Below, one piece after another: positions 1 through 7,132 of a stretch of DNA of 46,090 nucleotides. Every line of letters begins with the position of its first letter. Within the stretch, counting starts at the first letter, position 1. This DNA is from Prevotellaceae bacterium UBA4361 (lineage in GTDB: Bacteria; Bacteroidota; Bacteroidia; Bacteroidales; Bacteroidaceae), in NCBI GenBank assembly GCA_002393575.1, contig DGSN01000030.1, positions 1-46,090 of the forward strand. Direction: 5' to 3'. The notes below the pieces were generated by a model. That model did no database searches, had not been told where the DNA came from, and saw nothing but the letters and a program-made list of their open reading frames with translations. The position numbers and the translations under genes were made by a program.

Positions 1-24
1 ATGTCTGTGAATAATTCAGGTTAA

Positions 25-60
25 GAGCCTCTGCCACATTTGTTGGCAGAGGCTCTTTTT
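25..60 (+). terminator. Rho-independent terminator
   Basis: A near-perfect hairpin with arms GAGCCTCTGCCA and TGGCAGAGGCTC and a 7-base loop is followed by a T run. The T run is on the plus strand, so it suits a gene upstream of the window. The hairpin also lies just past the stop of the minus-strand gene at 64-588 and may serve both directions. Confidence 0.8.
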
Positions 61-63
61 GCA

Positions 64-588
64 TTAAGCTGTTATCTCGGCAATTAATTGCCGTTTCTGC
101 TGACAGACTATCTCTTGCCAAAGGCGTGAATTCTGGATCTTTGCAACAGGAATATGCTCCTTATACCGTTCATAGAACTCGATGGCATGACCTTCATAGA
201 AGTTGTTGTAATAGCGATCGATTACCTCTTCCCAATCCCAAAGGTCTGCATATTTGTCTAACAATTCGTATGACAAGGGTATCTCACTATTCGCAGTCAA
301 TTCGTGCCAGTTCCACTTATCCTTGAACGTCTCCAAGATGTTGTCAGGCAGCGACTCCTCACCTATGTACTCAGAGAATGTTTCCCAGTTGATACGATTC
401 TTGAATTTTTGAATCATTGGGATAGTCCATCGTATGCACCTGTTTCTTGAAATTTCATCCCAGTTCACCTTGTCCTGATACTTCTCCAATAGGGCTTCCG
501 ACCAGTTGAAGTCATTCGAAAGTTCTTTCCATGCTTCTTCATTCATAATCTTTTGCATGAACTCGTTGCTTAATACTTTTGTTGCCAT
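64..588 (-). CDS. Hypothetical tryptophan-repeat protein
   Basis: A 174-residue soluble protein of unknown function. It is built from tandem units of about 22 residues of the form W-(S/T)-x2-(L/M)-(L/I)-x-K-(Y/F)-x-(D/N)-(K/R)-x-(N/D)-W-x2-(L/I/F)-(S/T): examples start near NWSEALLEKY, WTIPMIQKFK and LPDNILETFKDKWNW. I know similar repeats from uncharacterised Bacteroidota proteins but cannot name a domain. The start chosen is ATG at 586-588 (MATKVLSNEF). A longer open frame continues upstream to 714, but it would translate the hairpin at 637-672 and part of an intergenic region, so I reject it. It is the last gene of a minus-strand group after the PLD-like, exonuclease and WYL genes. There is no signal peptide or membrane segment. 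Function could involve protein binding; this is not shown. Confidence 0.7.
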   Translation of the reverse strand: MATKVLSNEFMQKIMNEEAWKELSNDFNWSEALLEKYQDKVNWDEISRNRCIRWTIPMIQKFKNRINWETFSEYIGEESLPDNILETFKDKWNWHELTANSEIPLSYELLDKYADLWDWEEVIDRYYNNFYEGHAIEFYERYKEHIPVAKIQNSRLWQEIVCQQKRQLIAEITA

Positions 589-636
589 AATGAGAATAAT
601 TAAAGGGTTTATAATTAAGTTCATTGCAAAGAAAGC

Positions 637-672
637 AAAGACCTCCGCCAACTGGTGGCAGAGGTCTTTGAA
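637..672 (-). terminator. Hairpin after the PLD-like gene
   Basis: Inverted arms AAAGACCTC and GAGGTCTTT, with further pairing of CGCCA and TGGC, form a hairpin between the stop of the PLD-like gene (693) and the start of the next minus-strand gene (588). In the minus direction it is followed by a T-rich stretch. The stem resembles the hairpin at 25-60 (shared TGGCAGAGG core). Confidence 0.6.
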
Positions 673-692
673 TAATTCTGTTTTTTCGAAAA

Positions 693-1205
693 TTATACGA
701 TTGGGTCCGAACAATAGTCTCTTCGTTTACATGATTTGCAGTGTTTCCCCATCCAAACTTCATCAAACTGGTTCATGGCTTGTTCAACGATTACGCGGTC
801 ATCGGTCAGGATGCCAGCCTCGAAGTTACGAGTCGTCTCTGCTTTCATGCCAATACCAGCACCCGTCAAATTAGCACTACCCACATACACCTCTTTACCA
901 TCAAAGACCAACATCTTGAAATGTACACGAGGACAAAGCACTCGCTCCAAGCGGTCATAGAGAACAGGATACTTGTCAAAGTCCTCCCGAAAGTTCGGAC
1001 CAGGCTCTTTTGCATGAATGAGTCTTACCTCCACGCCACGCCGGATAAGTTGGGCAATGAGAGCCAGAAAAGGCTTCTTCTCTTTGCCCACCTCCACATA
1101 AAGGTCTTTTATGTCAGCAGTGCCAATCCAAAGAATTTGCTTCACGGAGGGAATCCGTGAGAGCACTTCTTTGTAGTGGAAGGAGTTGGAAATAAAGGTA
1201 AGCAT
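693..1205 (-). CDS. Phospholipase D-like domain protein
   Basis: A 170-residue protein with one HKD-type motif: H-F-K-M-L-V-F-D-G, then GSANLTGAG about eight residues later, typical of PLD-superfamily nucleases and phosphodiesterases, which dimerise when they carry one motif. A C-terminal Cys cluster (C-x2-C-x4-C) may bind metal. The start ATG at 1203-1205 (MLTFISNSF) is the first in-frame Met outside the upstream exonuclease gene. The open frame continues upstream without a stop to 1361 and overlaps the exonuclease C-terminus. Residues just before the chosen Met (KEVLLTREDFGYNKY) read like protein, so the true N-terminus may be longer, with an alternative start. Likely role: nucleic-acid phosphodiester hydrolysis. 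The substrate cannot be told. Confidence 0.65.
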   Translation of the reverse strand: MLTFISNSFHYKEVLSRIPSVKQILWIGTADIKDLYVEVGKEKKPFLALIAQLIRRGVEVRLIHAKEPGPNFREDFDKYPVLYDRLERVLCPRVHFKMLVFDGKEVYVGSANLTGAGIGMKAETTRNFEAGILTDDRVIVEQAMNQFDEVWMGKHCKSCKRRDYCSDPIV

Positions 1206-1252
1206 TGAATAAAAAGGTATTAAATACTTGTTGTAGCCAAAGTCCTCTCTTG

Positions 1253-1708
1253 TCAAAAGAACTTCTTTCCAGAAATAGTTTCTAACTGATAGCCGCAAGC
1301 TGCTGCAACTGTATGTAGTTGGTGGTTCTCCAAGTCGGGGAGGACTCGCCGAGAAACGCAAAGAGTGTCGTAAAACTTGTAGTCTGGATAATCCATCTGA
1401 TATGCTCGGAACACGGCTTTCAGACAGCCTTCATCAAAAGGTCTATTGTGAGCTACAAGGGGTAGTCCTTCAATCAGCGGCTCTATCTGTGACCACACCT
1501 TGGGGAAGACTGGCGCATTGTCAGTATCTTCTTGGCAAAGGCCATGAACCTGACTGCACCAATAGTTATAATAGTTCGGTTCGGGTTGGATGAGAGAGTA
1601 GAACGAATCGACTATCTCGCCATTTCTCACGATAACGATGCCTACGGAACATACAGAGGAGCGTTCGTTGTTTGCCGTCTCAAAGTCAATTGCTGCAAAG
1701 TCTTTCAT
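1253..1708 (-). CDS. DnaQ-like 3'-5' exonuclease, C-terminally truncated
   Basis: A 151-residue DEDDh-type exonuclease. Motif I is AIDFETAN near the N-terminus, motif II region has VHGL and D-T-D, and AHNRPFD matches the middle D motif. The LHTVAAACGY helix that normally precedes motif III is present. In the family this is followed by NHHxALADAEA, which carries the last catalytic His and Asp. Here the frame ends as GYQLETISGKKFF and motif III is absent. The protein is probably catalytically dead or a decayed gene, and the junction runs straight into the next gene's frame, which suggests a deletion. The ATG lies one base after the WYL stop, so the two are co-transcribed. A sequencing frameshift is less likely because neither other frame supplies the missing motif. 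Confidence 0.7.
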   Translation of the reverse strand: MKDFAAIDFETANNERSSVCSVGIVIVRNGEIVDSFYSLIQPEPNYYNYWCSQVHGLCQEDTDNAPVFPKVWSQIEPLIEGLPLVAHNRPFDEGCLKAVFRAYQMDYPDYKFYDTLCVSRRVLPDLENHQLHTVAAACGYQLETISGKKFF

Positions 1709-1709
1709 T

Positions 1710-2648
1710 TTATTTATCCTCCTTGTATTTGTTCCACATACGTTGAATTATTCCTGCCATTTCTTCACGAAGCCAGAGGGGTTCGAGCACTTCGATGTCC
1801 TCTCCATTTCTGAGAATTTCCTGCATGAAGTCGTAGGTTGGGCGAAGGCGATAGGCGAAGATGCTGTATTCCTCGTTGCGCTCTATCTCTTCCTGCGATT
1901 CATGCATCTTCAGGTCGCGGATGTAGTTGGCTTGACCTGCTGAAACCTTCAACTTAACTCTTTGCGAGTCAATACGTTGGTCGGCAATGATGCCAAATGA
2001 ATCTGCAAAGTATTCGTTGGCATCCCAGTCTTTTGGCATGACGAAGGTTTCGTCTGTTTTGTGGAGCTGTTGGATTCGGTCGAGTGAATAAATCCGAGGC
2101 CCTTGCTCGAAATAAAACGGATAGGTGCTACGTGCCACCATGTACCATCGTTGGCGGAACAACTTCACGCAGTAAGGCTGCACATCGAAGTTGTTTTCCT
2201 CGTCTTTCCAATAGCTGTGATAGGTGATGTTGATGACGCGGTTTTCCTTCATTGCCTCAATGATGGGTTGGAGATATTGCTGTCCTGAAGGAACAAATTC
2301 CAGTTGGATGCGGTCCTTGACGCTCTGACTGTTTGCCAAAGCGTTGCTAACGCAGAAGGTGTTGTAGAGCCATGAGCGCAATCCGTTCTTGCTAATGTCC
2401 TCTTCGTTTTCTTTGTAATAACGATATTCGCCACGGTTCTCATTGACGATGCTGATGCCAAACATATCCCAGATGGCATAACGCCAATTGTCGAAGGTAC
2501 GCTTGGGAATCTCAACACCACGACTGATGTCGTCATCGAGCCAACGATGGTTGAGCTCTTTGAAAGAGATTTTCCGTCTTCGATAGATGGTTTCTATCAC
2601 CCAGACGTATTTGGAAATCAGGCTTTGGCCTCTGTCATTGTCTGCCAT
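1710..2648 (-). CDS. WYL-domain transcriptional regulator
   Basis: A 312-residue regulator. The N-terminal ~90 residues form a helix-turn-helix-like region (YRRRKISFKELNHRW, then PKRTFDNWRYAIWDMFG). The central and C-terminal parts match the WYL domain: INITYHSYWKDEENNFDVQPYCVKLFRQRWYMVA, here with the conserved R-W-Y-M-V-A in place of the canonical W-Y-L, then the SLDRI motif and a C-terminal WCX-like extension. WYL proteins sense nucleic acids or nucleotides and control DNA-damage or defence genes. It is the first gene of the minus-strand operon with an exonuclease and a PLD-like protein, which fits a nucleic-acid-related regulon. Start at ATG 2646-2648, with a good promoter about 30 bases upstream. 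Confidence 0.85.
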   Translation of the reverse strand: MADNDRGQSLISKYVWVIETIYRRRKISFKELNHRWLDDDISRGVEIPKRTFDNWRYAIWDMFGISIVNENRGEYRYYKENEEDISKNGLRSWLYNTFCVSNALANSQSVKDRIQLEFVPSGQQYLQPIIEAMKENRVINITYHSYWKDEENNFDVQPYCVKLFRQRWYMVARSTYPFYFEQGPRIYSLDRIQQLHKTDETFVMPKDWDANEYFADSFGIIADQRIDSQRVKLKVSAGQANYIRDLKMHESQEEIERNEEYSIFAYRLRPTYDFMQEILRNGEDIEVLEPLWLREEMAGIIQRMWNKYKEDK

Positions 2649-2676
2649 ATCTTAATTGTTTTTTGCAAAAATACAT

Positions 2677-2708
2677 CAAAAGTACGCCATATCGCGGCAG
2701 AGCTTCAA
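2677..2708 (-). promoter_or_regulatory. Bacteroidota-type promoter of the WYL operon
   Basis: On the minus strand a TTG (2706-2708) is followed after 21 bases by TACTTTTG (2677-2684). This matches the TTG-N19-21-TAnnTTTG pattern of the Bacteroidota primary sigma factor. It sits 29 bases before the WYL start codon. A second TATTTTTG lies at 2666-2673. Confidence 0.6.
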
Positions 2709-2939
2709 GAAAAAATGTAACTTTTTCCGATTGTAAAGATACGGACTCTTTTTCAAGCAACAATGCTTTTGAACATTTATTTCTCTACTTTGGCGTGTTT
2801 GGTTATATTGTGGATAACTACCTGAAATGTTTTGGACGTATTGGCGTTCTCCTCTATGATTTCACTGAAGTTTTAGTTCGGCGAAAGCCAATCGCTGTTT
2901 TGTTTGTACTGAACCATTCGTTTGGCTTAAGCCAAATGT

Positions 2940-3015
2940 CGAGCCTTCGGTGTTTTTCAAGCGAGGGCTCGGCGTAACGCAAGCGAGGGCTCGTTGTCGT
3001 TCAAACGAACCCTCG
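2940..3015. repeat. 22-bp decamer array, copy 1
   Basis: Four near-palindromic decamers related to CGAGGGCTCG begin at 2940, 2962, 2984 and 3006, exactly 22 bp apart: CGAGCCTTCG, CGAGGGCTCG, CGAGGGCTCG, CGAACCCTCG. The array is in the divergent gap between the WYL operon and thrA. The flank AAATGT precedes it and AGTTGATTCAAA follows. Apart from this array and the two promoters I see nothing else in 2649-3235. Confidence 0.85.
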
Positions 3016-3076
3016 CTTATTTAGTTGATTCAAAGCCTTGTCTTTTCACTTTTTCATTCTTTCTTTCTCTATTTCC

Positions 3077-3107
3077 TTTCGGTTTCGGGAAAAAAGCAGT
3101 AACTTTG
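3077..3107 (+). promoter_or_regulatory. Probable thrA promoter
   Basis: TTTC (3077-3080), a 19-base spacer and TAACTTTG (3100-3107) fit the Bacteroidota promoter pattern. The leader to the thrA start is about 125 bases. I looked for a Thr/Ile-rich leader peptide and did not find a convincing one. Confidence 0.55.
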
Positions 3108-3235
3108 CTGCGCAAACCGTGGATTCCGGTGTGCTTTTGTGTTGTTGCTCTTGGCAGAAATGTTGTAGGTTTGGCTGGGGTGGTGGCATGGGAGCCATGG
3201 GATGAAGCTTCATTTAGCAAAAGAAAAAGACAGAA

Positions 3236-5674
3236 ATGAAAGTAATGAAATTTGGCGGAACATCCGTAGGTTCCGTGGAAAGCATTCTGAATGTGAAGAG
3301 AATCACGGAGGCTTGCGATGAGCCTGTAGTAGTGGTGGTTTCGGCTTTGGGCGGTGTGACTGACAAGCTGATTCACACGTCGAAGCTCGCCTTGGAGGGT
3401 AATCCAAGGTATGTGGATGCTTACAATGAGATGGTGAATAGGCATCACCAGATGATTGATGCCATCATTCCCGACACTGACCAGCAAATTCGTCTTCTGA
3501 AGGTGGTGGATGCGCTTCTCGATGACTTGAAGAGCATCTACCAGGGTGTTTATCTCATTCGCGACCTCTCTGAAAAGACTTCGAATGCGATTGTGAGCTA
3601 TGGGGAGCGCATCTCCAGCAACATTGTTGCCACGCTGATTGAGGGTGCCGTTTGGCACAATTCGCTGCGCTTCATCAAGACGGAGAAGAAGCAGCAGCGG
3701 AACATGCTGGTGGCTGACAGGACGTATGAGCTGGTGCGCAAGGAGTTCAAGAACTTTGGCAAGGAGGAGAGGGTGGCGCTGGTGCCTGGCTTCATCTCCA
3801 CGGACATCGCTTCGGGCGAGGTGACGAACTTGGGGCGTGGCGGCAGCGACTACACGGCGAGCATCATTGCTGCTGCGCTGGATGCGAGGGCGCTGGAGAT
3901 TTGGACGGACGTGGATGGGTTCATGACTGCTGACCCTCGCGTCATCAACTCGGCTTACACGATTGACAAGTTGAGCTATGTGGAGGCGATGGAGCTTTGC
4001 AACTTCGGTGCAAAGGTGGTTTATCCTCCGACGATTTATCCTGTCTGCATCAAGAACATTCCTATTTACATCAAGAACACGTTCCACCCGGAGGCGGCGG
4101 GAACGGTGATTCAGGAGGATTCGGGCGATTCGAGCCGTGCCATCAAGGGTATTTCTTCGATTAACGACACGAGCCTGATTACGGTGTCGGGTTTGTCGAT
4201 GGTGGGTGTGATTGGTGTGAACCAGCGCATTTTCACGGCTTTGGCTGCGGAGGGCATCAGTGTGTTCATGGTGAGCCAGGCTTCTTCGGAGAATTCCACG
4301 TCTATCGGTGTGCGCAACGAGGATGCTGAGAAGGCTTGCGAGGTGCTCAACAGCGAGTTCCAGAAGGAAATCGACATGGGCGCGATGTACAAGATGAACT
4401 TGGAGAAGAATCTTGCCACGGTTGCGGTGGTGGGCGAGAACATGAAGCATACGCCTGGCATTGCGGGCAAGCTCTTCGGTACGCTCGGACGCAATGGTAT
4501 CAGTGTGATTGCCTGTGCGCAGGGTGCTTCGGAAACGAACATTTCGTTCGTGGTGGAGAGTCGCTTCTTGCGCAAGTCGCTCAATGTGATTCACGACAGT
4601 TTCTTCCTCTCGGAATACCAGGTGCTCAACCTCTTCATCTGTGGTGTGGGCACGGTGGGCAGCAGTCTGATTGAGCAGATTGCGAGCCAGCGCGAACGGT
4701 TGATGAAGGAGCGTGGTCTGAAGCTCAACGTGGTGGGCATTGCCAGTGGTCACAATGCGATGTTCTGCCGTGAGGGTCTGCCGTTGGAGAACTACCGTGA
4801 GGCGCTGAAGCAGAGTGCGCCCAGCAATATGAAGCGTCTGAAGGAGGAGGTGATTGGCATGAATATCTTCAATTCTGTGTTTGTGGATTGCACGGCGAGT
4901 ACGCAGGTGGCTGCGCTCTACAACGACTTCTTCGAGCATAGCATCTCGGTGGTGGCTGCCAACAAGGTGGCTGCTTCGTCGGACTATGCCAACTATGCGA
5001 AGCTGAAGGCTACGGCTCGCAAGCGCAATGTGAAGTTCCTCTTCGAAACGAATGTGGGTGCGGGTCTGCCTATCATCAACACGATTAACGACCTCATCAA
5101 CTCGGGCGACAAGATTCAGAAGTTAGAGGCTGTGCTGAGCGGTACGCTGAATTTCATTTTCAATACGATTTCCCGCGATGTTCCTTTCTCGGAGACGGTT
5201 AGAAGGGCGAAGGAGGAGGGCTACAGCGAGCCTGACCCGCGCATTGACTTGAGTGGAAAGGATGTGGTTCGCAAGTTGGTCATCCTGTCGCGCGAAGCGG
5301 GCTATCGCTTCAACCAAGAGGATGTGGAGAAGCGGCTTTTCATTCCCGACTCACTGTTGGAAGGCAGTGCGGAGGATTTCTGGAAGAATTTGCCTTCGCT
5401 TGATGCTGACTTCGAGCAGCGTCGCCAGCGGCTTGAGTCGGAGCACAAGCATTGGCGCTTTGTGGCTTCCCTGCAGGATGGCAAGGCGAAGGTGTCGCTT
5501 GAGGAGGTGGATGAGCATCATCCTTTCTACGACCTCGAAGGCTCTAACAACATCATCCTCATCACGACGGAACGCTACCACGACTATCCGATGCTCATTC
5601 AGGGCTACGGTGCTGGTGCGAGTGTGACGGCTGCGGGTGTGTTTGCCGACATCATGCGGATTGCGAATATATAA
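3236..5674 (+). CDS. thrA: Bifunctional aspartokinase / homoserine dehydrogenase
   Basis: An 812-residue fusion enzyme carrying out the first and third steps of the threonine/methionine branch: aspartate to aspartyl phosphate, and aspartate semialdehyde to homoserine. The aspartokinase domain starts at once with KFGGTS (residues 5-10) and runs to about 290, with GRGGSDYTAS (~195-205). Two ACT-type regulatory repeats follow (~310-460), the usual site of threonine feedback inhibition. The homoserine dehydrogenase domain begins at about 465 with the NAD(P)-binding ICGVGTVG. VLSGTLNFIFNTI and EPDPRIDLSGKDVVRK form the catalytic signature. Length is typical for ThrA/MetL fusions. It heads a thrA, kinase-like, thrC operon, and its expression presumably follows amino-acid need. 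Start ATG is immediately before KVMKFGG. Confidence 0.96.
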   Translation: MKVMKFGGTSVGSVESILNVKRITEACDEPVVVVVSALGGVTDKLIHTSKLALEGNPRYVDAYNEMVNRHHQMIDAIIPDTDQQIRLLKVVDALLDDLKSIYQGVYLIRDLSEKTSNAIVSYGERISSNIVATLIEGAVWHNSLRFIKTEKKQQRNMLVADRTYELVRKEFKNFGKEERVALVPGFISTDIASGEVTNLGRGGSDYTASIIAAALDARALEIWTDVDGFMTADPRVINSAYTIDKLSYVEAMELCNFGAKVVYPPTIYPVCIKNIPIYIKNTFHPEAAGTVIQEDSGDSSRAIKGISSINDTSLITVSGLSMVGVIGVNQRIFTALAAEGISVFMVSQASSENSTSIGVRNEDAEKACEVLNSEFQKEIDMGAMYKMNLEKNLATVAVVGENMKHTPGIAGKLFGTLGRNGISVIACAQGASETNISFVVESRFLRKSLNVIHDSFFLSEYQVLNLFICGVGTVGSSLIEQIASQRERLMKERGLKLNVVGIASGHNAMFCREGLPLENYREALKQSAPSNMKRLKEEVIGMNIFNSVFVDCTASTQVAALYNDFFEHSISVVAANKVAASSDYANYAKLKATARKRNVKFLFETNVGAGLPIINTINDLINSGDKIQKLEAVLSGTLNFIFNTISRDVPFSETVRRAKEEGYSEPDPRIDLSGKDVVRKLVILSREAGYRFNQEDVEKRLFIPDSLLEGSAEDFWKNLPSLDADFEQRRQRLESEHKHWRFVASLQDGKAKVSLEEVDEHHPFYDLEGSNNIILITTERYHDYPMLIQGYGAGASVTAAGVFADIMRIANI

Positions 5675-5675
5675 G

Positions 5676-5706
5676 AGTGAAAAGTTAAAAGTGAAAAGTG
5701 AAAAAT
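5676..5706. repeat. Heptad array (AAAGTGA type)
   Basis: A short run of AAAAGTG-like 7-bp units lies between thrA and the next gene. It is followed by a pyrimidine-rich counterpart (CTTCACG CTTCACG) near 5725-5740. Confidence 0.6.
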
Positions 5707-5759
5707 GCCATCCGGCTCTATCGCTTCACGCTTCACGTTAAACACTAAACCTACCGACA

Positions 5760-7028
5760 ATGAAACATATCATTATATTAGGCGACGGCATGGCTGACCA
5801 TCCTGTGGAACGACTGGGTGGAAAGACGCTGTTGCAATATGCCGACAAACCTTACATGGACATGTTGGCAAGGAAGGGACGAACGGGACGACTCATCACG
5901 GTGCCTGAGGGCTTTCCTCCTGGAAGCGAAGTGGCTAACACTTCCATCATGGGTTACGACCTGAACCAGGTGTATGAGGGACGTGGTCCGCTCGAAGCTG
6001 CTTCCATTGGTTACGAAATGAGTGACGACGACTTTGCCATCCGCTGCAATATCATCACGCTGCAGGATGGCAACATCCTTACGCATAATGGTGGAAATCT
6101 TGAGACGGAGGATGCTCGTGTGCTCATTGATTGTCTCAACGAGCATCTGGGCAATGAGCAGGTGCGCTTCATTGCTGGCATTCAGTATCGCCATCTGCTG
6201 GTCATCAAAGGGGGAAACAAGCACGTGGTTTGCAACCCTCCTCATGACCATCCCAATGAGCCTTGGCGACCTTTGCTCGTGACGGCTGAACCAGGATGGG
6301 AAAACAGGCACGACGTGTATGTGGATGTGAATGGTGGCAGGCATGAGCGCATGACAGGGCAGGAGATGGCTGACTTGCTCAACCAGCTCATTCTGAAGTC
6401 GCAGGAGTTGCTTGCCGCGCATCCTTACAACCAAGCCAAGCTGCAAAGGGGCGAACGTCCTGCCAACAGCATTTGGCCTTGGAGTGGAGGCTATCGTCCG
6501 AGTATGCAGACTTTGCAGCAGCTCCATCCGCAAGTGAAGACGGGTTCTGTCATTTCTGCCGTTGACCTCATCCGTGGCATCGGTCATTATGCTGGGCTGA
6601 ACATCATCGAGGTGGAAGGTGCGACAGGATTGGCGAACACCAACTACGAGGGCAAGGCGCAGGCTGCTATCGAGGCTCTGAGAAAGCAGGACTTCGTGTT
6701 TGTGCATGTGGAAGCTACTGATGAGGCGGGGCACGACGGCGATTTGGAGCTGAAACTCCGTGCCATCAACTATCTCGACCATCGCCTCATCGAGCCTATC
6801 TACAACGAGGTGAGAACATGGGACGAACCTGTGTGCATCGCCATTCTGCCCGACCATCCTACGCCTGTGGAAATGCGCATCCATGTGAACGAGCCTGTGC
6901 CGTTCATCATCTATGCTCCAGGCATGGAGCCTGACGGCGTTCTCACTTACGACGAGGAAACTTGCAAGGAGGGCTATTACGGGCTGCTCTGCAAGGACGA
7001 GTTTATCAATGCCTTGATGGCAATTTAA
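5760..7028 (+). CDS. Phosphoglycerate-mutase-like protein, proposed homoserine kinase
   Basis: A 422-residue alkaline-phosphatase-superfamily protein of the archaeal (ApgM) cofactor-independent phosphoglycerate mutase type. The N-terminus IILGDGMADHP carries the metal-binding Asp, NTSIMGYDL the Ser/Thr nucleophile region, and HVEATDEAGHDGD plus LPDHPTP the remaining metal ligands (D, H, H). Automatic pipelines call it phosphoglycerate mutase. Members placed beside thrA and thrC in genomes lacking classic thrB have been proposed as homoserine kinases (the TIGR02535 concept). Here it sits exactly between thrA and thrC, and no GHMP-type thrB is visible, so I favour that role: homoserine to O-phosphohomoserine. 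This is inference from context; a true phosphoglycerate mutase remains possible. Confidence 0.85.
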   Translation: MKHIIILGDGMADHPVERLGGKTLLQYADKPYMDMLARKGRTGRLITVPEGFPPGSEVANTSIMGYDLNQVYEGRGPLEAASIGYEMSDDDFAIRCNIITLQDGNILTHNGGNLETEDARVLIDCLNEHLGNEQVRFIAGIQYRHLLVIKGGNKHVVCNPPHDHPNEPWRPLLVTAEPGWENRHDVYVDVNGGRHERMTGQEMADLLNQLILKSQELLAAHPYNQAKLQRGERPANSIWPWSGGYRPSMQTLQQLHPQVKTGSVISAVDLIRGIGHYAGLNIIEVEGATGLANTNYEGKAQAAIEALRKQDFVFVHVEATDEAGHDGDLELKLRAINYLDHRLIEPIYNEVRTWDEPVCIAILPDHPTPVEMRIHVNEPVPFIIYAPGMEPDGVLTYDEETCKEGYYGLLCKDEFINALMAI

Positions 7029-7037
7029 GTGAAAATG

Positions 7038-7114
7038 GCCCCTCCCAACCTCCCCAAGGGGAGGAGAAGCCGTCCGGATGGTGACCCTCCCCCTTGGGGG
7101 AAGTTGGAGGGGGC
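7038..7114. repeat. C/G-rich palindromic element, copy A
   Basis: A 77-bp imperfect inverted repeat in the 104-bp gap between the kinase-like gene and thrC. It begins GCCCCTCCCAACCTCCCC, has a CGTCCGGATGGT centre and ends in the matching AGTTGGAGGGGGC. A second copy in the opposite orientation is at 15131-15209. The first 32 bases and the 12-base centre are nearly identical between the two. It could form a strong hairpin inside the thr transcript. Confidence 0.85.
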
Positions 7115-7132
7115 TACTAAAAATATTAAAGT

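Noticed and set aside
2940..3015. CRISPR-like array (regular repeats and spacers)
   Set aside because: Units are 10 bp, alternate in orientation, number only four, and spacers share sequence; there are no cas genes. Same for the other three copies.
3108..3235. Leader-peptide attenuator or riboswitch before thrA
   Set aside because: The leader has no Thr/Ile-rich short frame and no terminator/antiterminator pair that I can see.
3017..4939. 640-codon minus-strand open frame
   Set aside because: It is antisense to thrA, His/Arg/Asn-rich with no domains, and results from the codon bias of the thrA strand.
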